DNA of 64,000 nt from contig NZ_CP031598.1 in NCBI RefSeq assembly GCF_008728195.1, positions 620,001 through 684,000 of the forward strand, given 5' to 3'. Source of the stretch: Roseovarius indicus (lineage in GTDB: Bacteria > Pseudomonadota > Alphaproteobacteria > Rhodobacterales > Rhodobacteraceae). The notes under the pieces are model-generated. The model worked only from the letters and a program-made list of their open reading frames with translations, did no database searches and had not been told where the DNA came from. Below, one piece after another: positions 33,525 to 41,842 of the stretch. Positions within the stretch are counted from its first letter, which is position 1. Each line of letters begins with the position of its first letter. Position numbers and translations under genes: made by a program.

Positions 33525-34315
33525 CACGTCTGTTGCGATCCTTCCCTGGCCTTTCGGTCTATGCCGTGCTGTACCTCGTGTTCCTGTACACGCCGGTGCT
33601 TCTGCTTCCGCTTTTCTCCTTCAACGACGGCACCATCGTGGCGTTTCCGATCAAGGGGTTCACGCTCAGGTGGTATGTCGAACTGGCCGGGCAGGAGGCG
33701 CTTCTCCGCTCGCTCTTGAACAGTGTCATCGTGGGCGGGGTAAGTGCGTTACTGGCAACCTCGCTCGGCATTTTCGCGGCGCGGGCCTATGTGCGGTATC
33801 GCTTCATCGGGCGGGACATGTCGGAGGCGCTGGTGATGCTGCCGCTGGTCGTGCCGGGCATCATTGTAGCGTCGTCCTTCCTGGTGCTGTTCCTGTCGAT
33901 CGGGCTGAAGCCGTCGCTGACGGCGGTGATTCTAGGGCATACGTTTCTGACCGTGCCATTTGCAGTGGCGATCATGAAATCGGCCTTCGACGAGTTCGAT
34001 CCCTCGCTGGAGGAAGCGGCGTATGACCTTGGCGAAACCGTAATCGGCACGTTCCGCCGGGTGACGCTGCCGATCGTGGCGCCGGGTATCGTGGCAAGCC
34101 TTCTGGTGACCTTCACGGTCTCTTTCGACGAGTTCATCCTCGCCTTCTTCCTGGCCGGAGACCAGCCGACGCTGCCCGTCTATATCTGGAGCCAGATCCG
34201 CTTTCCGGCGAAGCTGCCCAACACGCTTGCGCTGGGCTCCTGCCTGCTGGCCTTCTCCGTCCTGCTGCTCGTTACCGCCGAATATTTCCGCCGCCGGTCG
34301 GCCAAGCGGACATGA
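33521..34315 (+). CDS. Polyamine-type ABC transporter permease (PotC/PotI-like)
   Basis: The 264-aa multi-spanning protein (first helix VYAVLYLVFLYTPVLLLPLF) has the signature AAYDLGETVIGTFRRVTLPI. The start at 33521 overlaps the previous stop. It is followed 13 nt later by the ATPase gene. Confidence 0.9.
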   Translation: MTRLLRSFPGLSVYAVLYLVFLYTPVLLLPLFSFNDGTIVAFPIKGFTLRWYVELAGQEALLRSLLNSVIVGGVSALLATSLGIFAARAYVRYRFIGRDMSEALVMLPLVVPGIIVASSFLVLFLSIGLKPSLTAVILGHTFLTVPFAVAIMKSAFDEFDPSLEEAAYDLGETVIGTFRRVTLPIVAPGIVASLLVTFTVSFDEFILAFFLAGDQPTLPVYIWSQIRFPAKLPNTLALGSCLLAFSVLLLVTAEYFRRRSAKRT

Positions 34316-34328
34316 GGGGATATCATTC

Positions 34329-35441
34329 ATGACCGATCAACCGATCATCGAGCTTTCCGGCGTCGAAAAGGCCTTTGGCAGCTTCAAGGCGGTGACCGAC
34401 CTCGACCTCAGCCTGAAGCAGGGGGAGTTCTTTTCACTGCTGGGGCCGTCGGGTTGTGGCAAGACCACGGCTTTGCGGATGATCGCGGGGTTCCAGGAGC
34501 CGACGGCGGGCACCGTGCGGATCGACGGACAGGACATGGCCGATATTCCTGCCAACAAGCGCCCCACCAACATGGTGTTTCAAAGCTATGCGATCTTTCC
34601 GCACCTGAACGTGGGCGACAACGTGGGGTTCGGGCTGGTCAAGCAGGGCCTTTCGCGTGCCGACCGCAAGGCCCGGATCGCCGAGGCGCTGGAGTTGGTC
34701 GAGCTGGGCGGATTGCAGGGGCGCAAGGCCGACGAGTTGTCGGGCGGCCAGCGGCAGCGCGTGGCGCTGGCGCGGGCGCTGGTGATGCGGCCCAAGGTTC
34801 TCTTGCTCGACGAGCCGCTGTCGGCGCTCGACAAGAACCTGCGCGAGGCCATGCAACTGGAGTTGCGGCGCCTGCAGCAATCCATCGGGATTACGTTCGT
34901 GATGGTCACCCATGATCAGTACGAGGCGATGACGATGTCCGACCGGATCGGGGTGATGTTCAACGGACGGCTTGAGCAGGTGGATGCGCCCGCAATACTT
35001 TATGCCCGGCCGGCAAACCGAGAGGTGGCGGCCTTTATCGGTGGGATGAATTTCCTGCCGGCGCAGAGCGCCGACCAATCGGGGAACGAAATCAGCGCCG
35101 ACGTTCCGGGGTTCGGCAAGCTTTCCATCCAGCGCAATCCCAATGTTACCGCGCGAGGGCGTGACCTGATGCTGGGGATCCGGCCCGAGCAGCTGGAAAT
35201 CGCAAGAGAAGTGCCGGAAGGCTATGATGCCACCCTGAAGGCGGAGGTCGAGAACGTCGCCTTCTACGGTGAGAGCGTGCACTATCATGTGCGCGCGCCG
35301 GGCGTCGAGAGAACGCTCGCCGTTGCCGTGCCCAACCATTTCCACACCGTCGATTTTGCTCGCGGAGACGCAGTTTTCATCGGTGTGCAAAATGCCTCGG
35401 TCATCGACCTTGGCAGCGACACCAACCCAGAAAGAAACTGA
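34329..35441 (+). CDS. Polyamine-type ABC transporter ATP-binding protein (PotA/PotG-like)
   Basis: The 370-aa ATPase has Walker A GPSGCGKTT, signature LSGGQRQRVALARAL, Walker B LLLDEPLSALD, H-loop MVTHDQYEAM and a C-terminal TOBE domain (RPEQLEIARE). The start at 34329 gives the canonical N terminus; a longer frame from 34227 overlaps the permease. The binding-protein gene follows after 17 nt, so the order is permease, permease, ATPase, binding protein. Confidence 0.9.
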   Translation: MTDQPIIELSGVEKAFGSFKAVTDLDLSLKQGEFFSLLGPSGCGKTTALRMIAGFQEPTAGTVRIDGQDMADIPANKRPTNMVFQSYAIFPHLNVGDNVGFGLVKQGLSRADRKARIAEALELVELGGLQGRKADELSGGQRQRVALARALVMRPKVLLLDEPLSALDKNLREAMQLELRRLQQSIGITFVMVTHDQYEAMTMSDRIGVMFNGRLEQVDAPAILYARPANREVAAFIGGMNFLPAQSADQSGNEISADVPGFGKLSIQRNPNVTARGRDLMLGIRPEQLEIAREVPEGYDATLKAEVENVAFYGESVHYHVRAPGVERTLAVAVPNHFHTVDFARGDAVFIGVQNASVIDLGSDTNPERN

Positions 35442-35458
35442 TCCAGGGAGAATTTGAA

Positions 35459-36514
35459 ATGACATACAAGGCACTCACCCTAAGCGCCGCCGCCTGCCTT
35501 GCGGCAGGCATGGCCCATGCGGATGGCTCTGACCTGACGGTCTTCGATTGGTCGGGCTATGAAGACCCGGGTTTCTTTGGCGATTACGTCGAGAAACACG
35601 GCAGCGCGCCGACCTATTCCTATTTCGGCAGTCAGGAAGAAGCATTTACCAAGCTTCAATCAGGGTTCGAGGCCGATCTTGCCCATCCCTGTACCGACGC
35701 CACACGCAAGTGGGCGGCGGCCGGTCTGATCCAGCCGATCGACACCTCGAAGCTCGACAACTGGGATGCGATGCTGCCGACGATCAAGGAGGTCGACGGG
35801 ATCACTTTCGACGGTGAGACATGGATGGTGCCGTTCGAATGGGGCAATACCGGTCTGATCTATCGCACCGACGAAGTGTCGGAGGACGAGATTTCGTTGC
35901 AGGCGCTGACCAAGCCAGAGTTTCAGGGCAAGGTGGCGATCCCTGATGCGGCCTCTTCGGCTTATGCGATGGCCGCGCTGGGCGCCGGCGTTGCCGACAA
36001 CTACACCAACATGAGCGACGAGCAGTTCAAAAAGGCATCGGACTACCTGCGTGCCGTGCATCCCAACGTGCGGTTCTACTGGTCGGATGCCGGTCAGCTT
36101 GACCAGGCGTTGGCATCGGGCGAGGTGTTGGCAGGCTGGGCGTGGAACCAGACCGAACTCAACCTGATCTGGAACGAAGTGCCCGCGCAAATGATGCGTG
36201 GTGCCGGCAAGGGCATTGCCACCTGGGTCTGCGGATACGTGCATCTTTCGAGCGCCGATGCACCGGAAGAGCAGATCTACGACATGCTGAACGCACTGAC
36301 CCAGTCGGGCAGCGGCAAGTACATCATCGAGAACTGGGGGTATCCACACTCAAACTCCGAAGCGTTCGAGATCTCGGATCAGGAGTTGATCAAGACCTAT
36401 GGCTTCGACGACCCGAAGGCGCTGTTCGACAACAGCCTGTTCTTCGACGCGGTGGAGCCCGAGCTTGAAGCCAAGATGCTTCAGGAATTCGAGCGTATCA
36501 AATCGGGCTTCTGA
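35459..36514 (+). CDS. Extracellular solute-binding protein, spermidine/putrescine family
   Basis: The 351-aa protein has a short Sec signal peptide (LSAAACLAAGMAHA, cleavage near 21) and a mature part beginning DGSDLTVFDWSGYEDPGFFGDY, as in PotD-like proteins. AGGGAG precedes the start. It would bind the substrate that the following TMADH-family and Rieske enzymes demethylate, perhaps glycine betaine or another N-methylated compound. A hairpin follows the gene. Confidence 0.88.
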   Translation: MTYKALTLSAAACLAAGMAHADGSDLTVFDWSGYEDPGFFGDYVEKHGSAPTYSYFGSQEEAFTKLQSGFEADLAHPCTDATRKWAAAGLIQPIDTSKLDNWDAMLPTIKEVDGITFDGETWMVPFEWGNTGLIYRTDEVSEDEISLQALTKPEFQGKVAIPDAASSAYAMAALGAGVADNYTNMSDEQFKKASDYLRAVHPNVRFYWSDAGQLDQALASGEVLAGWAWNQTELNLIWNEVPAQMMRGAGKGIATWVCGYVHLSSADAPEEQIYDMLNALTQSGSGKYIIENWGYPHSNSEAFEISDQELIKTYGFDDPKALFDNSLFFDAVEPELEAKMLQEFERIKSGF

Positions 36515-36532
36515 TCCTGTAGACCCGACACA

Positions 36533-36551
36533 GGGGCGGCACGGCCGCCCC
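36533..36551 (+). other. Hairpin after the binding-protein gene
   Basis: An 8-bp perfect stem GGGGCGGC / GCCGCCCC (36533-36540 with 36544-36551) is followed by TTATTA. It could act as a partial terminator, lowering expression of the two catabolic genes relative to the binding protein. Confidence 0.55.
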
Positions 36552-36583
36552 TTATTACCCCTTGGCAAGGAATACCGGCGCCC

Positions 36584-38641
36584 ATGACCCGCGCAAATCC
36601 CTACGACATCCTTTTTGAGCCGGTCCGCATCGGACCCGTCACCGCGCGAAATCGCTTCTACCAGGTGCCGCATTGCAACGGCATGGGCTATCAGCGCCCG
36701 CGGGCCGAAGCGGCAATGCGCGGCATGAAGGCCGAGGGCGGCTGGGCCGTGGTCTGCAACCAGGAAACGGAGATACACCCGACATCCGACCTGTCGCCGT
36801 TTGCCGAGGGGCGGTTGTGGGATGATCGCGATATTCCCGGCCTGCGCCTGATGACCGACGCCATTCACGAGCACGGCTCTCTTGCCGGTATCGAGCTGGC
36901 CCATAACGGCAGCCACGCACCGAACCTGTTGACCCGTGCCCCGGCTCTGGCGCCGAGCGACTCGATCATCGACGCGGGCTTCGCGCCCCAGGCGCGGGCC
37001 ATGGACAAGGAGGATATCCGCAACCTTCGACGCTGGCACCGCGACGCGGCGCGCAGGTCAATCGAGGCGGGGTTCGACATCATCTATGTGTATGCGGGCC
37101 ATCACATGACGATCCCGCATCACTTCCTGTTGCCGCAGCATAATGACCGGATGGATGAGTATGGCGGCAGTCTCGAAAATCGCGTGCGCCTGACGCGGGA
37201 GCTGCTCGAGGACACGCTGGAACTGGCAGAGGGCAAATGCGGCGTGGCCTTCCGGTTTGCCATCGATGAGGTGCAGGGCGCCGACGGGATGCAGGCGGAG
37301 GAAGAGGGGCGCGGCGTCGTCGAACTGCTGGCAGAGCTGCCAGACCTATGGGACGTCAACGTCGCCGACTGGCCAAACGATTCACAGACCACGCGGTTTC
37401 AGCCCGAAGACGGGTATCAGACGAAATACCTCGAGATGGTGAAACAGATCACGAGCAAGCCGGTCGTGGGGGTCGGCCGTTTCACGTCCCCCGATATGAT
37501 GGCGTCTCTCGTCCGCAAAGGGGTGCTCGACATGATCGGCGCGGCACGGCCTTCGATCTCCGACCCGTTCCTGCCGAAGAAGATCGAAGACGGGCGAGTC
37601 GATGAAATCCGGGAATGCATCGGCTGTAATATCTGCGTCTCGGCAGATTCGCAGGGGGTCCCGATCCGTTGCACCCAGAACCCGACGATGGGGGAGGAAT
37701 GGCGCCGGGGTTGGCACCCGGAGAAGATTGCCGCGAAGGGAACGGAAGAGGCAGCGCTCGTTGTCGGCTCTGGGCCTGCGGGCCTCGAATGCGCCATGCA
37801 ACTGGCGCGTCGCGGGTATCACGTGACGCTGGCCGAAGCCGGCAAGGAGCTGGGCGGCCGGGTGCGGCGCGAAGCTGGGCTCACCGGATTGGCCGCATGG
37901 TCGCGGGTGATGGACTATCGGCTGGGTGACCTGCAGCAACGCGGCAACGTGGATATCTTCACGGACAGCCCGCTTGGCCGGGACGAGGTGCTTGAACTTG
38001 GCGTGCCGAATGTTTTTCTCGCCACCGGCGCCCGCTGGCGGCGTGACGGGCAGGGGCGGACGGCGCGGTTCGGGATCGAAATTGCCGACGATGCCATGGT
38101 GCTGACACCGGATGACGTGATGGACGGTATCCGGCCCGGAAATGGCCCGCTGGTGATCTATGATGACGACCACGGCTACCTTGGCGGCGTTCTGGCCACC
38201 CATCTGGCGGACCTTGGCCACGACGTGACGTTCGTTACTTCGGCCAACATGGTGTCACCCTTCACGGAGCTGACATTGGAACAAGGCAGGGTGCAGAAAA
38301 GCCTGCTGGAACGCGACGTGCAGATCATCACCGCGCAGGCCGTGGACCGGATCGAGACGGAGGTTTGCCAGCTGTCCTGCATGTACACCGGGCGGGCATC
38401 GCGGCTGGACTGCGGGTCTGCGCTTCTGGTGACCCGGCGTGACCGGGTAACGCGCCTTTTCGATGATCTTCGCGGCCATGCCGACCTGAACAAGGTCGAG
38501 TTGATCGGCGATGCCGCGGCGCCGGGCCTGATCGCAGATGCGGTCTATTCCGGCCACCGGGCGGCGCGGAACTTCGAACGCCTGCCGGAAGAGGTCGAGC
38601 AGGACTACTACCGTCGTGAAATCACAGCTTTGGAAGGATGA
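36584..38641 (+). CDS. Trimethylamine/dimethylamine dehydrogenase-family iron-sulfur flavoprotein
   Basis: The 685-aa protein aligns throughout with trimethylamine dehydrogenase (TMADH). The FMN barrel starts DILFEPVRIGP and keeps NRFYQVPHC, whose Cys31 matches the residue that carries covalent 6-S-cysteinyl-FMN. Cysteines 345, 348, 351 and 363 fit the [4Fe-4S] site, and a nucleotide-binding domain follows (VVGSGPAGLECAMQLARRGY). TMADH family members oxidatively N-demethylate amines to formaldehyde and pass electrons to ETF. Two of the three aromatic residues of the TMADH substrate bowl appear changed (Tyr60 to Glu61, Trp355 to Asp355), so trimethylamine is probably not the substrate. A tertiary or secondary N-methyl amine made by the neighbouring Rieske enzyme is more likely. 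Confidence 0.85.
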   Translation: MTRANPYDILFEPVRIGPVTARNRFYQVPHCNGMGYQRPRAEAAMRGMKAEGGWAVVCNQETEIHPTSDLSPFAEGRLWDDRDIPGLRLMTDAIHEHGSLAGIELAHNGSHAPNLLTRAPALAPSDSIIDAGFAPQARAMDKEDIRNLRRWHRDAARRSIEAGFDIIYVYAGHHMTIPHHFLLPQHNDRMDEYGGSLENRVRLTRELLEDTLELAEGKCGVAFRFAIDEVQGADGMQAEEEGRGVVELLAELPDLWDVNVADWPNDSQTTRFQPEDGYQTKYLEMVKQITSKPVVGVGRFTSPDMMASLVRKGVLDMIGAARPSISDPFLPKKIEDGRVDEIRECIGCNICVSADSQGVPIRCTQNPTMGEEWRRGWHPEKIAAKGTEEAALVVGSGPAGLECAMQLARRGYHVTLAEAGKELGGRVRREAGLTGLAAWSRVMDYRLGDLQQRGNVDIFTDSPLGRDEVLELGVPNVFLATGARWRRDGQGRTARFGIEIADDAMVLTPDDVMDGIRPGNGPLVIYDDDHGYLGGVLATHLADLGHDVTFVTSANMVSPFTELTLEQGRVQKSLLERDVQIITAQAVDRIETEVCQLSCMYTGRASRLDCGSALLVTRRDRVTRLFDDLRGHADLNKVELIGDAAAPGLIADAVYSGHRAARNFERLPEEVEQDYYRREITALEG

Positions 38642-38651
38642 GGTCAGTCCC

Positions 38652-39854
38652 ATGTTGCAGCACACCGACGAAATCGCCCGCCTGATCCAGTCGCATGAGG
38701 AAGGGTTCGCACTGCCGCGTGGATTCTATACCTCTGCCGAAATCTATGATCGTGACATCGAGACGTATTGGAACCGAAGCTGGCTTTGGGTCGGTCATGT
38801 GAGCCAGATACCTGAACCCGGCGACTACTTCCTTTTCGACTACGGGCCGGAATCGATCATCGTCGTCCGAGACCGGGACGGGGAAGTGCGGGCGCATCTG
38901 AACGTCTGCCGTCACCGGGGGTCGCGCGTCTGCGTCGAGCCGGAAGGAAATGCGCGTCTTTTCGTGTGCCCCTACCACGCCTGGACATTCGAATTGTCCG
39001 GCAAGCTGCGTTCGGGCCGTGCCATGGGGAAGGATTTCGATCCGGGCCAGTACGGGCTGTTCCCGGCTCATGTTATCGTGTTCCAGGGTCTGATCCTGGT
39101 CTGTACCGCGGACACTCCGCCGCCAATTCAGGATGGGCTCAGGAAACTGGCGCCCCTGTGTGAACCCTTCGGATTGGAAAACCTCAAGATCGCACACAAG
39201 CAGGTTTATCCTGTGCCGGCCAACTGGAAGCTGGCGCTGGAAAACTACCTCGAGTGCTATCACTGCGCGCCATCGCACCAGGAATACGCCAAGTCCCATA
39301 CGCTCAAGGCGCCGCAGGACATGGAGAAACTTGTAGAGCCCCTGCAACGGCGCTCTGAAGGCATCGGTTTGCCGACAGTCACATTGGATCAAACCGGACC
39401 GAACGCGCCGGACCTGGCAGCGGATGTCTATTACCGTCGATACCCGCTTTACGAAGGGTACCAGACGGGCAGTCGGGACGGGACGCCTCTTGCGCCATTG
39501 CTCGGCAGCCTGAGCGGGTTCGACGGCGGGGCGACGGATGTGCAGTTGGGTCCGCTCAACAACTTCCTGATCTATTCCGATCACGCCGTTGGCTATCGCT
39601 TCGTGCCTCGCGGATTGCAGGAAACCGATATCGAGGTTCTTTGGCTCGTGCGGGCGGATGCCGAAGAGCCGAAGGACTACTCGACGCCAGACCTCACCTG
39701 GCTGTGGCATGTTACTTCGCTCGATGACGAGCGGATCATCCGACACAACCAGGAGGGCGTGAACTCGTACCATTTCAGGCCTGGTCCGCTGGCCGACATG
39801 GAATGGGGCATCAACGGGTTCTACGAGACATATCTCAAGATGATCCGTGTCTGA
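38652..39854 (+). CDS. Rieske non-haem iron oxygenase alpha subunit (quaternary-amine demethylase type)
   Basis: The 400-aa protein has a Rieske [2Fe-2S] site (Cys86, His88, Cys106, His109: CRHRG and CPYHAW) and a mononuclear iron site in LENYLECYHCAPSH (His204, His209). The residue expected to bridge the two centres is Glu201. From memory, a bridging glutamate is a feature of carnitine/betaine-type oxygenases such as CntA, while most Rieske oxygenases have Asp. It would use oxygen to remove a methyl group or split a quaternary ammonium. No reductase gene is adjacent. GAGG precedes the start, 10 nt after the TMADH-like gene. A shared hairpin ends the unit. Confidence 0.85.
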   Translation: MLQHTDEIARLIQSHEEGFALPRGFYTSAEIYDRDIETYWNRSWLWVGHVSQIPEPGDYFLFDYGPESIIVVRDRDGEVRAHLNVCRHRGSRVCVEPEGNARLFVCPYHAWTFELSGKLRSGRAMGKDFDPGQYGLFPAHVIVFQGLILVCTADTPPPIQDGLRKLAPLCEPFGLENLKIAHKQVYPVPANWKLALENYLECYHCAPSHQEYAKSHTLKAPQDMEKLVEPLQRRSEGIGLPTVTLDQTGPNAPDLAADVYYRRYPLYEGYQTGSRDGTPLAPLLGSLSGFDGGATDVQLGPLNNFLIYSDHAVGYRFVPRGLQETDIEVLWLVRADAEEPKDYSTPDLTWLWHVTSLDDERIIRHNQEGVNSYHFRPGPLADMEWGINGFYETYLKMIRV

Positions 39855-39879
39855 CCTGATGGGCTGGATCAGAATGGAA

Positions 39880-39907
39880 AAGGCCGGGCCCATCGGGACC
39901 CGGCCTT
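39880..39907. terminator. Bidirectional terminator between convergent genes
   Basis: A 9-bp stem AAGGCCGGG / CCCGGCCTT (39880-39888 with 39899-39907) has a further CCC/GGG pairing inside. On the minus strand it is followed by TTTTCC, fitting the PRC-barrel gene; it also lies just after the Rieske gene on the plus strand. Confidence 0.7.
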
Positions 39908-39932
39908 GAAAATCAGGCAATGCTGCTGAGGC

Positions 39933-41084
39933 TTAGCCTTCCCAGCTGTCCATGCCTTCGAGATCTTCGCTGCTGTAGCCGGTGGTGGCACGCAGGCCGC
40001 CAGTCATCGAGTCGTCGGACCGGCGCAGTTCGAGATCTTCGAAGGGCAGCGCGACGGGTTTTTCACCGAGGCCCAGAAATCCGCCGACGTCGACGATGAC
40101 TTCGGAAATCTTGCCATCGTCAGTCAGCACGAGGTTGGAGATTTCACCAAGCCGGTCGTCTTCGGCGCCATAGACCGACACGCCTTCCAGTTCTTCGGCG
40201 GTCAGTTGGCCGCGCGCGTCGCTGTCCAGTTGCGCGGTTTCCTGGTTCGCATCCGTGGCGCTCTCGCCGTCCGACATCTGCTGCGCGGTCAGGTCGGTTT
40301 CGCCCGACTCGGCGTTTTCGGCATCGGTTTCGGCCATCTGATCATCGGTCATGTCAGCAGCTTCGGCGTCGGCTGTCTCGCCTTCCGCCATTGCTTCGGC
40401 GTCCTGTTCGGTCTCGGCCGCGTCGTTTTCAGCCATCTGCTCGGCGCTCAGGTCGGTGCTTTCGGCGTTTGCCGTGTCTTCACCTGCCGCATCTTCGACG
40501 TCGTCACTGGCCATCTGTTCGTTGCCGTCGTCGTTGAAGAAGCTGCTGCCGGCTTCGCGCACGGCGGTCTGGTCGAGCTCTTCGCGGTCTTCAAGTGCGG
40601 TCTTGTCGCCGGTGAACACGACAAAGTAGCTGTCGCCGTCATTTTCGTCGCTCTGCTCACTGGAGTCGGCGACGAATTTCATCTCGTCCATGGACGCGCT
40701 GATATGTTTCTCGTTGATGCCGAGGAAGCCGCCCGCGTCGAGAGTGACCGAGTCGATCTTGCCGTCTTTCGAGATGATCACGTCACCGATTTCGCCGACG
40801 CGCTCCCAGTCATCGGCCGGTTCGCTTGCTTCATCACCGATCTCGGCGTCGGCGGTGTCTTCGCCGCGGATGTAGACGGGCTTGCCGATCAGGTCAGAGG
40901 CGCTGATCTGCATACCTTGCATGTCGGAAACAACGTCGGCATTTGCGTTTGCGCCTGTCGTGTCCTGCGACATGCTGGCCGATTCAGACGCCTTCGCAGC
41001 GTTTTCGTCGGCTGTTTCCGATGCTGCCAGAACAGGCGATGCCGCCAGGGCTGCGATCGCCGTCGTCATAAGAATGCGTTTCAT
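39933..41084 (-). CDS. Secreted protein with two PRC-barrel domains joined by a long acidic linker
   Basis: The 383-aa protein has a Sec signal peptide (KRILMTTAIAALAASPVLAA). Two PRC-barrel domains follow, at about 60-150 (VGEIGDVIISKDGKIDSVTLDAGGFLGINEK) and about 290-370 (LGEISNLVLTDDGKISEVIVDVGGFLGLGEK). The roughly 110-residue linker is almost all Asp, Glu, Ala, Thr, Ser, Gln and Met. It holds degenerate repeats such as DLSAEQMAEND, DMTDDQMAETD and DLTAQQMSDG. PRC barrels bind proteins, RNA or pigment-complex subunits; here the protein should be periplasmic. AGGAG precedes the start. Expression may be stress-linked, judging from the neighbours. The function is unknown. Confidence 0.8.
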   Translation of the reverse strand: MKRILMTTAIAALAASPVLAASETADENAAKASESASMSQDTTGANANADVVSDMQGMQISASDLIGKPVYIRGEDTADAEIGDEASEPADDWERVGEIGDVIISKDGKIDSVTLDAGGFLGINEKHISASMDEMKFVADSSEQSDENDGDSYFVVFTGDKTALEDREELDQTAVREAGSSFFNDDGNEQMASDDVEDAAGEDTANAESTDLSAEQMAENDAAETEQDAEAMAEGETADAEAADMTDDQMAETDAENAESGETDLTAQQMSDGESATDANQETAQLDSDARGQLTAEELEGVSVYGAEDDRLGEISNLVLTDDGKISEVIVDVGGFLGLGEKPVALPFEDLELRRSDDSMTGGLRATTGYSSEDLEGMDSWEG

Positions 41085-41205
41085 TAATTCGCTCCTCTGA
41101 GTTGAATTCTGTGGTGGCGAGATCATTCCCTCCACCGCATTCATCCAACACAGGACGGTTCGGTTTGGTTTCAACTCTGCACAAAAATATACCAGAAATA
41201 TTTGC

Positions 41206-41231
41206 GGAACTTTATCGGCCTACCTGGCGTT
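41206..41231 (+). promoter_or_regulatory. EcfG-type promoter (GGAAC-N17-CGTT)
   Basis: GGAAC (41206-41210) and CGTT (41228-41231) are separated by 17 bp. This matches the alphaproteobacterial general-stress sigma factor EcfG consensus. It lies 85 bp upstream of the small PLDc_N gene. Similar sites occur at 41626-41650 and 44544-44568. Confidence 0.6.
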
Positions 41232-41315
41232 TCAGGGCAGCGAGGGCGCGCTTTCGCGGTTGGTGAAATCAGGACCGCCAATAGTGCCCGGCAAACGACA
41301 AATTCAGGAGGCAGC

Positions 41316-41501
41316 ATGATGGAAATCGGTGGCCTATTCGGCTTAATTCTTTTGGTTCTAGATGTTTGGGCCATCATCTCGATCGTTGGATCCGGGGCGT
41401 CGACCGGCAAAAAGGTACTTTGGGTGCTACTCGTTCTCATCTTCCCGCTGGTCGGATTCATCATCTGGCTAATCGCCGGCCCGCGTTCGCCACGTGTGTG
41501 A
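41316..41501 (+). CDS. Small membrane protein, PLD-nuclease N-terminal (PLDc_N) domain
   Basis: The 61-aa protein consists of two hydrophobic helices (GGLFGLILLVLDVWAIISIV and VLWVLLVLIFPLVGFIIWLI) joined by GSGASTGKK. It ends GPRSPRV, the pattern of the PLDc_N membrane domain found at the front of cardiolipin synthases but also as stand-alone small proteins. AGGAGG precedes the two adjacent ATGs (41316 and 41319). It follows an EcfG-type promoter, so it is probably stress-induced. A phospholipase D gene lies 340 nt further on. Confidence 0.8.
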   Translation: MMEIGGLFGLILLVLDVWAIISIVGSGASTGKKVLWVLLVLIFPLVGFIIWLIAGPRSPRV

Positions 41502-41625
41502 AGCGAAGGTGAGGCCTGCCAACTATTGCTCGTTTTGGCGGAGCAGCGCGAAAGGGTGCCTGCCGAGAGCGATGAACAACTTCAGATTGAAAATCGGTCT
41601 TGGCGAAATTAGTTTGACCGGCTTT

Positions 41626-41650
41626 GGAACAAAACCAATGGCCGGGCGTT
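41626..41650 (+). promoter_or_regulatory. EcfG-type promoter (GGAAC-N16-CGTT)
   Basis: GGAAC (41626-41630) and CGTT (41647-41650) lie 16 bp apart. A start point near 41657 would begin a transcript covering three consecutive hairpins and, past them, the phospholipase D gene. The same bases can form an imperfect hairpin with a T-run, see the rejected list. Confidence 0.55.
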
Positions 41651-41656
41651 TTTAAT

Positions 41657-41778
41657 TCAGTCATGGCGCAAACGCGCCCCTCTGCCCAGGTCTCTCCCGT
41701 CCCCAAGCCGATAGACCTGGCCCGCCCGTTGTCCCGCGGGTGTCAGCCCCCGTCTGAAATATGACGGGGGCAATTTTT
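41657..41778 (+). ncRNA. Candidate small RNA with three hairpins and an intrinsic terminator
   Basis: The stretch between the EcfG-type promoter and the phospholipase D gene holds no reading frame I can support. It has three consecutive stems: CCAGGTCT / AGACCTGG (41686-41693 with 41713-41720), CCCGC / GCGGG (41721-41725 with 41736-41740) and GCCCCCGTC / GACGGGGGC (41746-41754 with 41763-41771). The last is followed by AATTTTTAG, a good intrinsic terminator. The first loop is C/U-rich (CTCCCGTCCCC), which could pair with Shine-Dalgarno sequences. The predicted length is about 120 nt. Alternatively it is a structured leader of the phospholipase D mRNA. The rest of 41502-41842 shows nothing else. 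Confidence 0.4.
41746..41778 (+). terminator. Intrinsic terminator
   Basis: A 9-bp perfect GC-rich stem (41746-41754 with 41763-41771) with an 8-nt loop is followed by AATTTTTAG on the plus strand. Confidence 0.75.
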
Positions 41779-41842
41779 AGGGTGAAGGGGTGGGGCTTGC
41801 GTCTCGACATTCGAAGTTGGCGCAACAACTATTGGCATCGAG

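Noticed and set aside
41618..41653. Imperfect hairpin CCGGC...GCCGG followed by TTTTT, as a terminator of the 61-aa gene
   Set aside because: The stem has internal mismatches, and the same bases give an exact GGAAC-N16-CGTT promoter. I preferred the promoter but both could be true.
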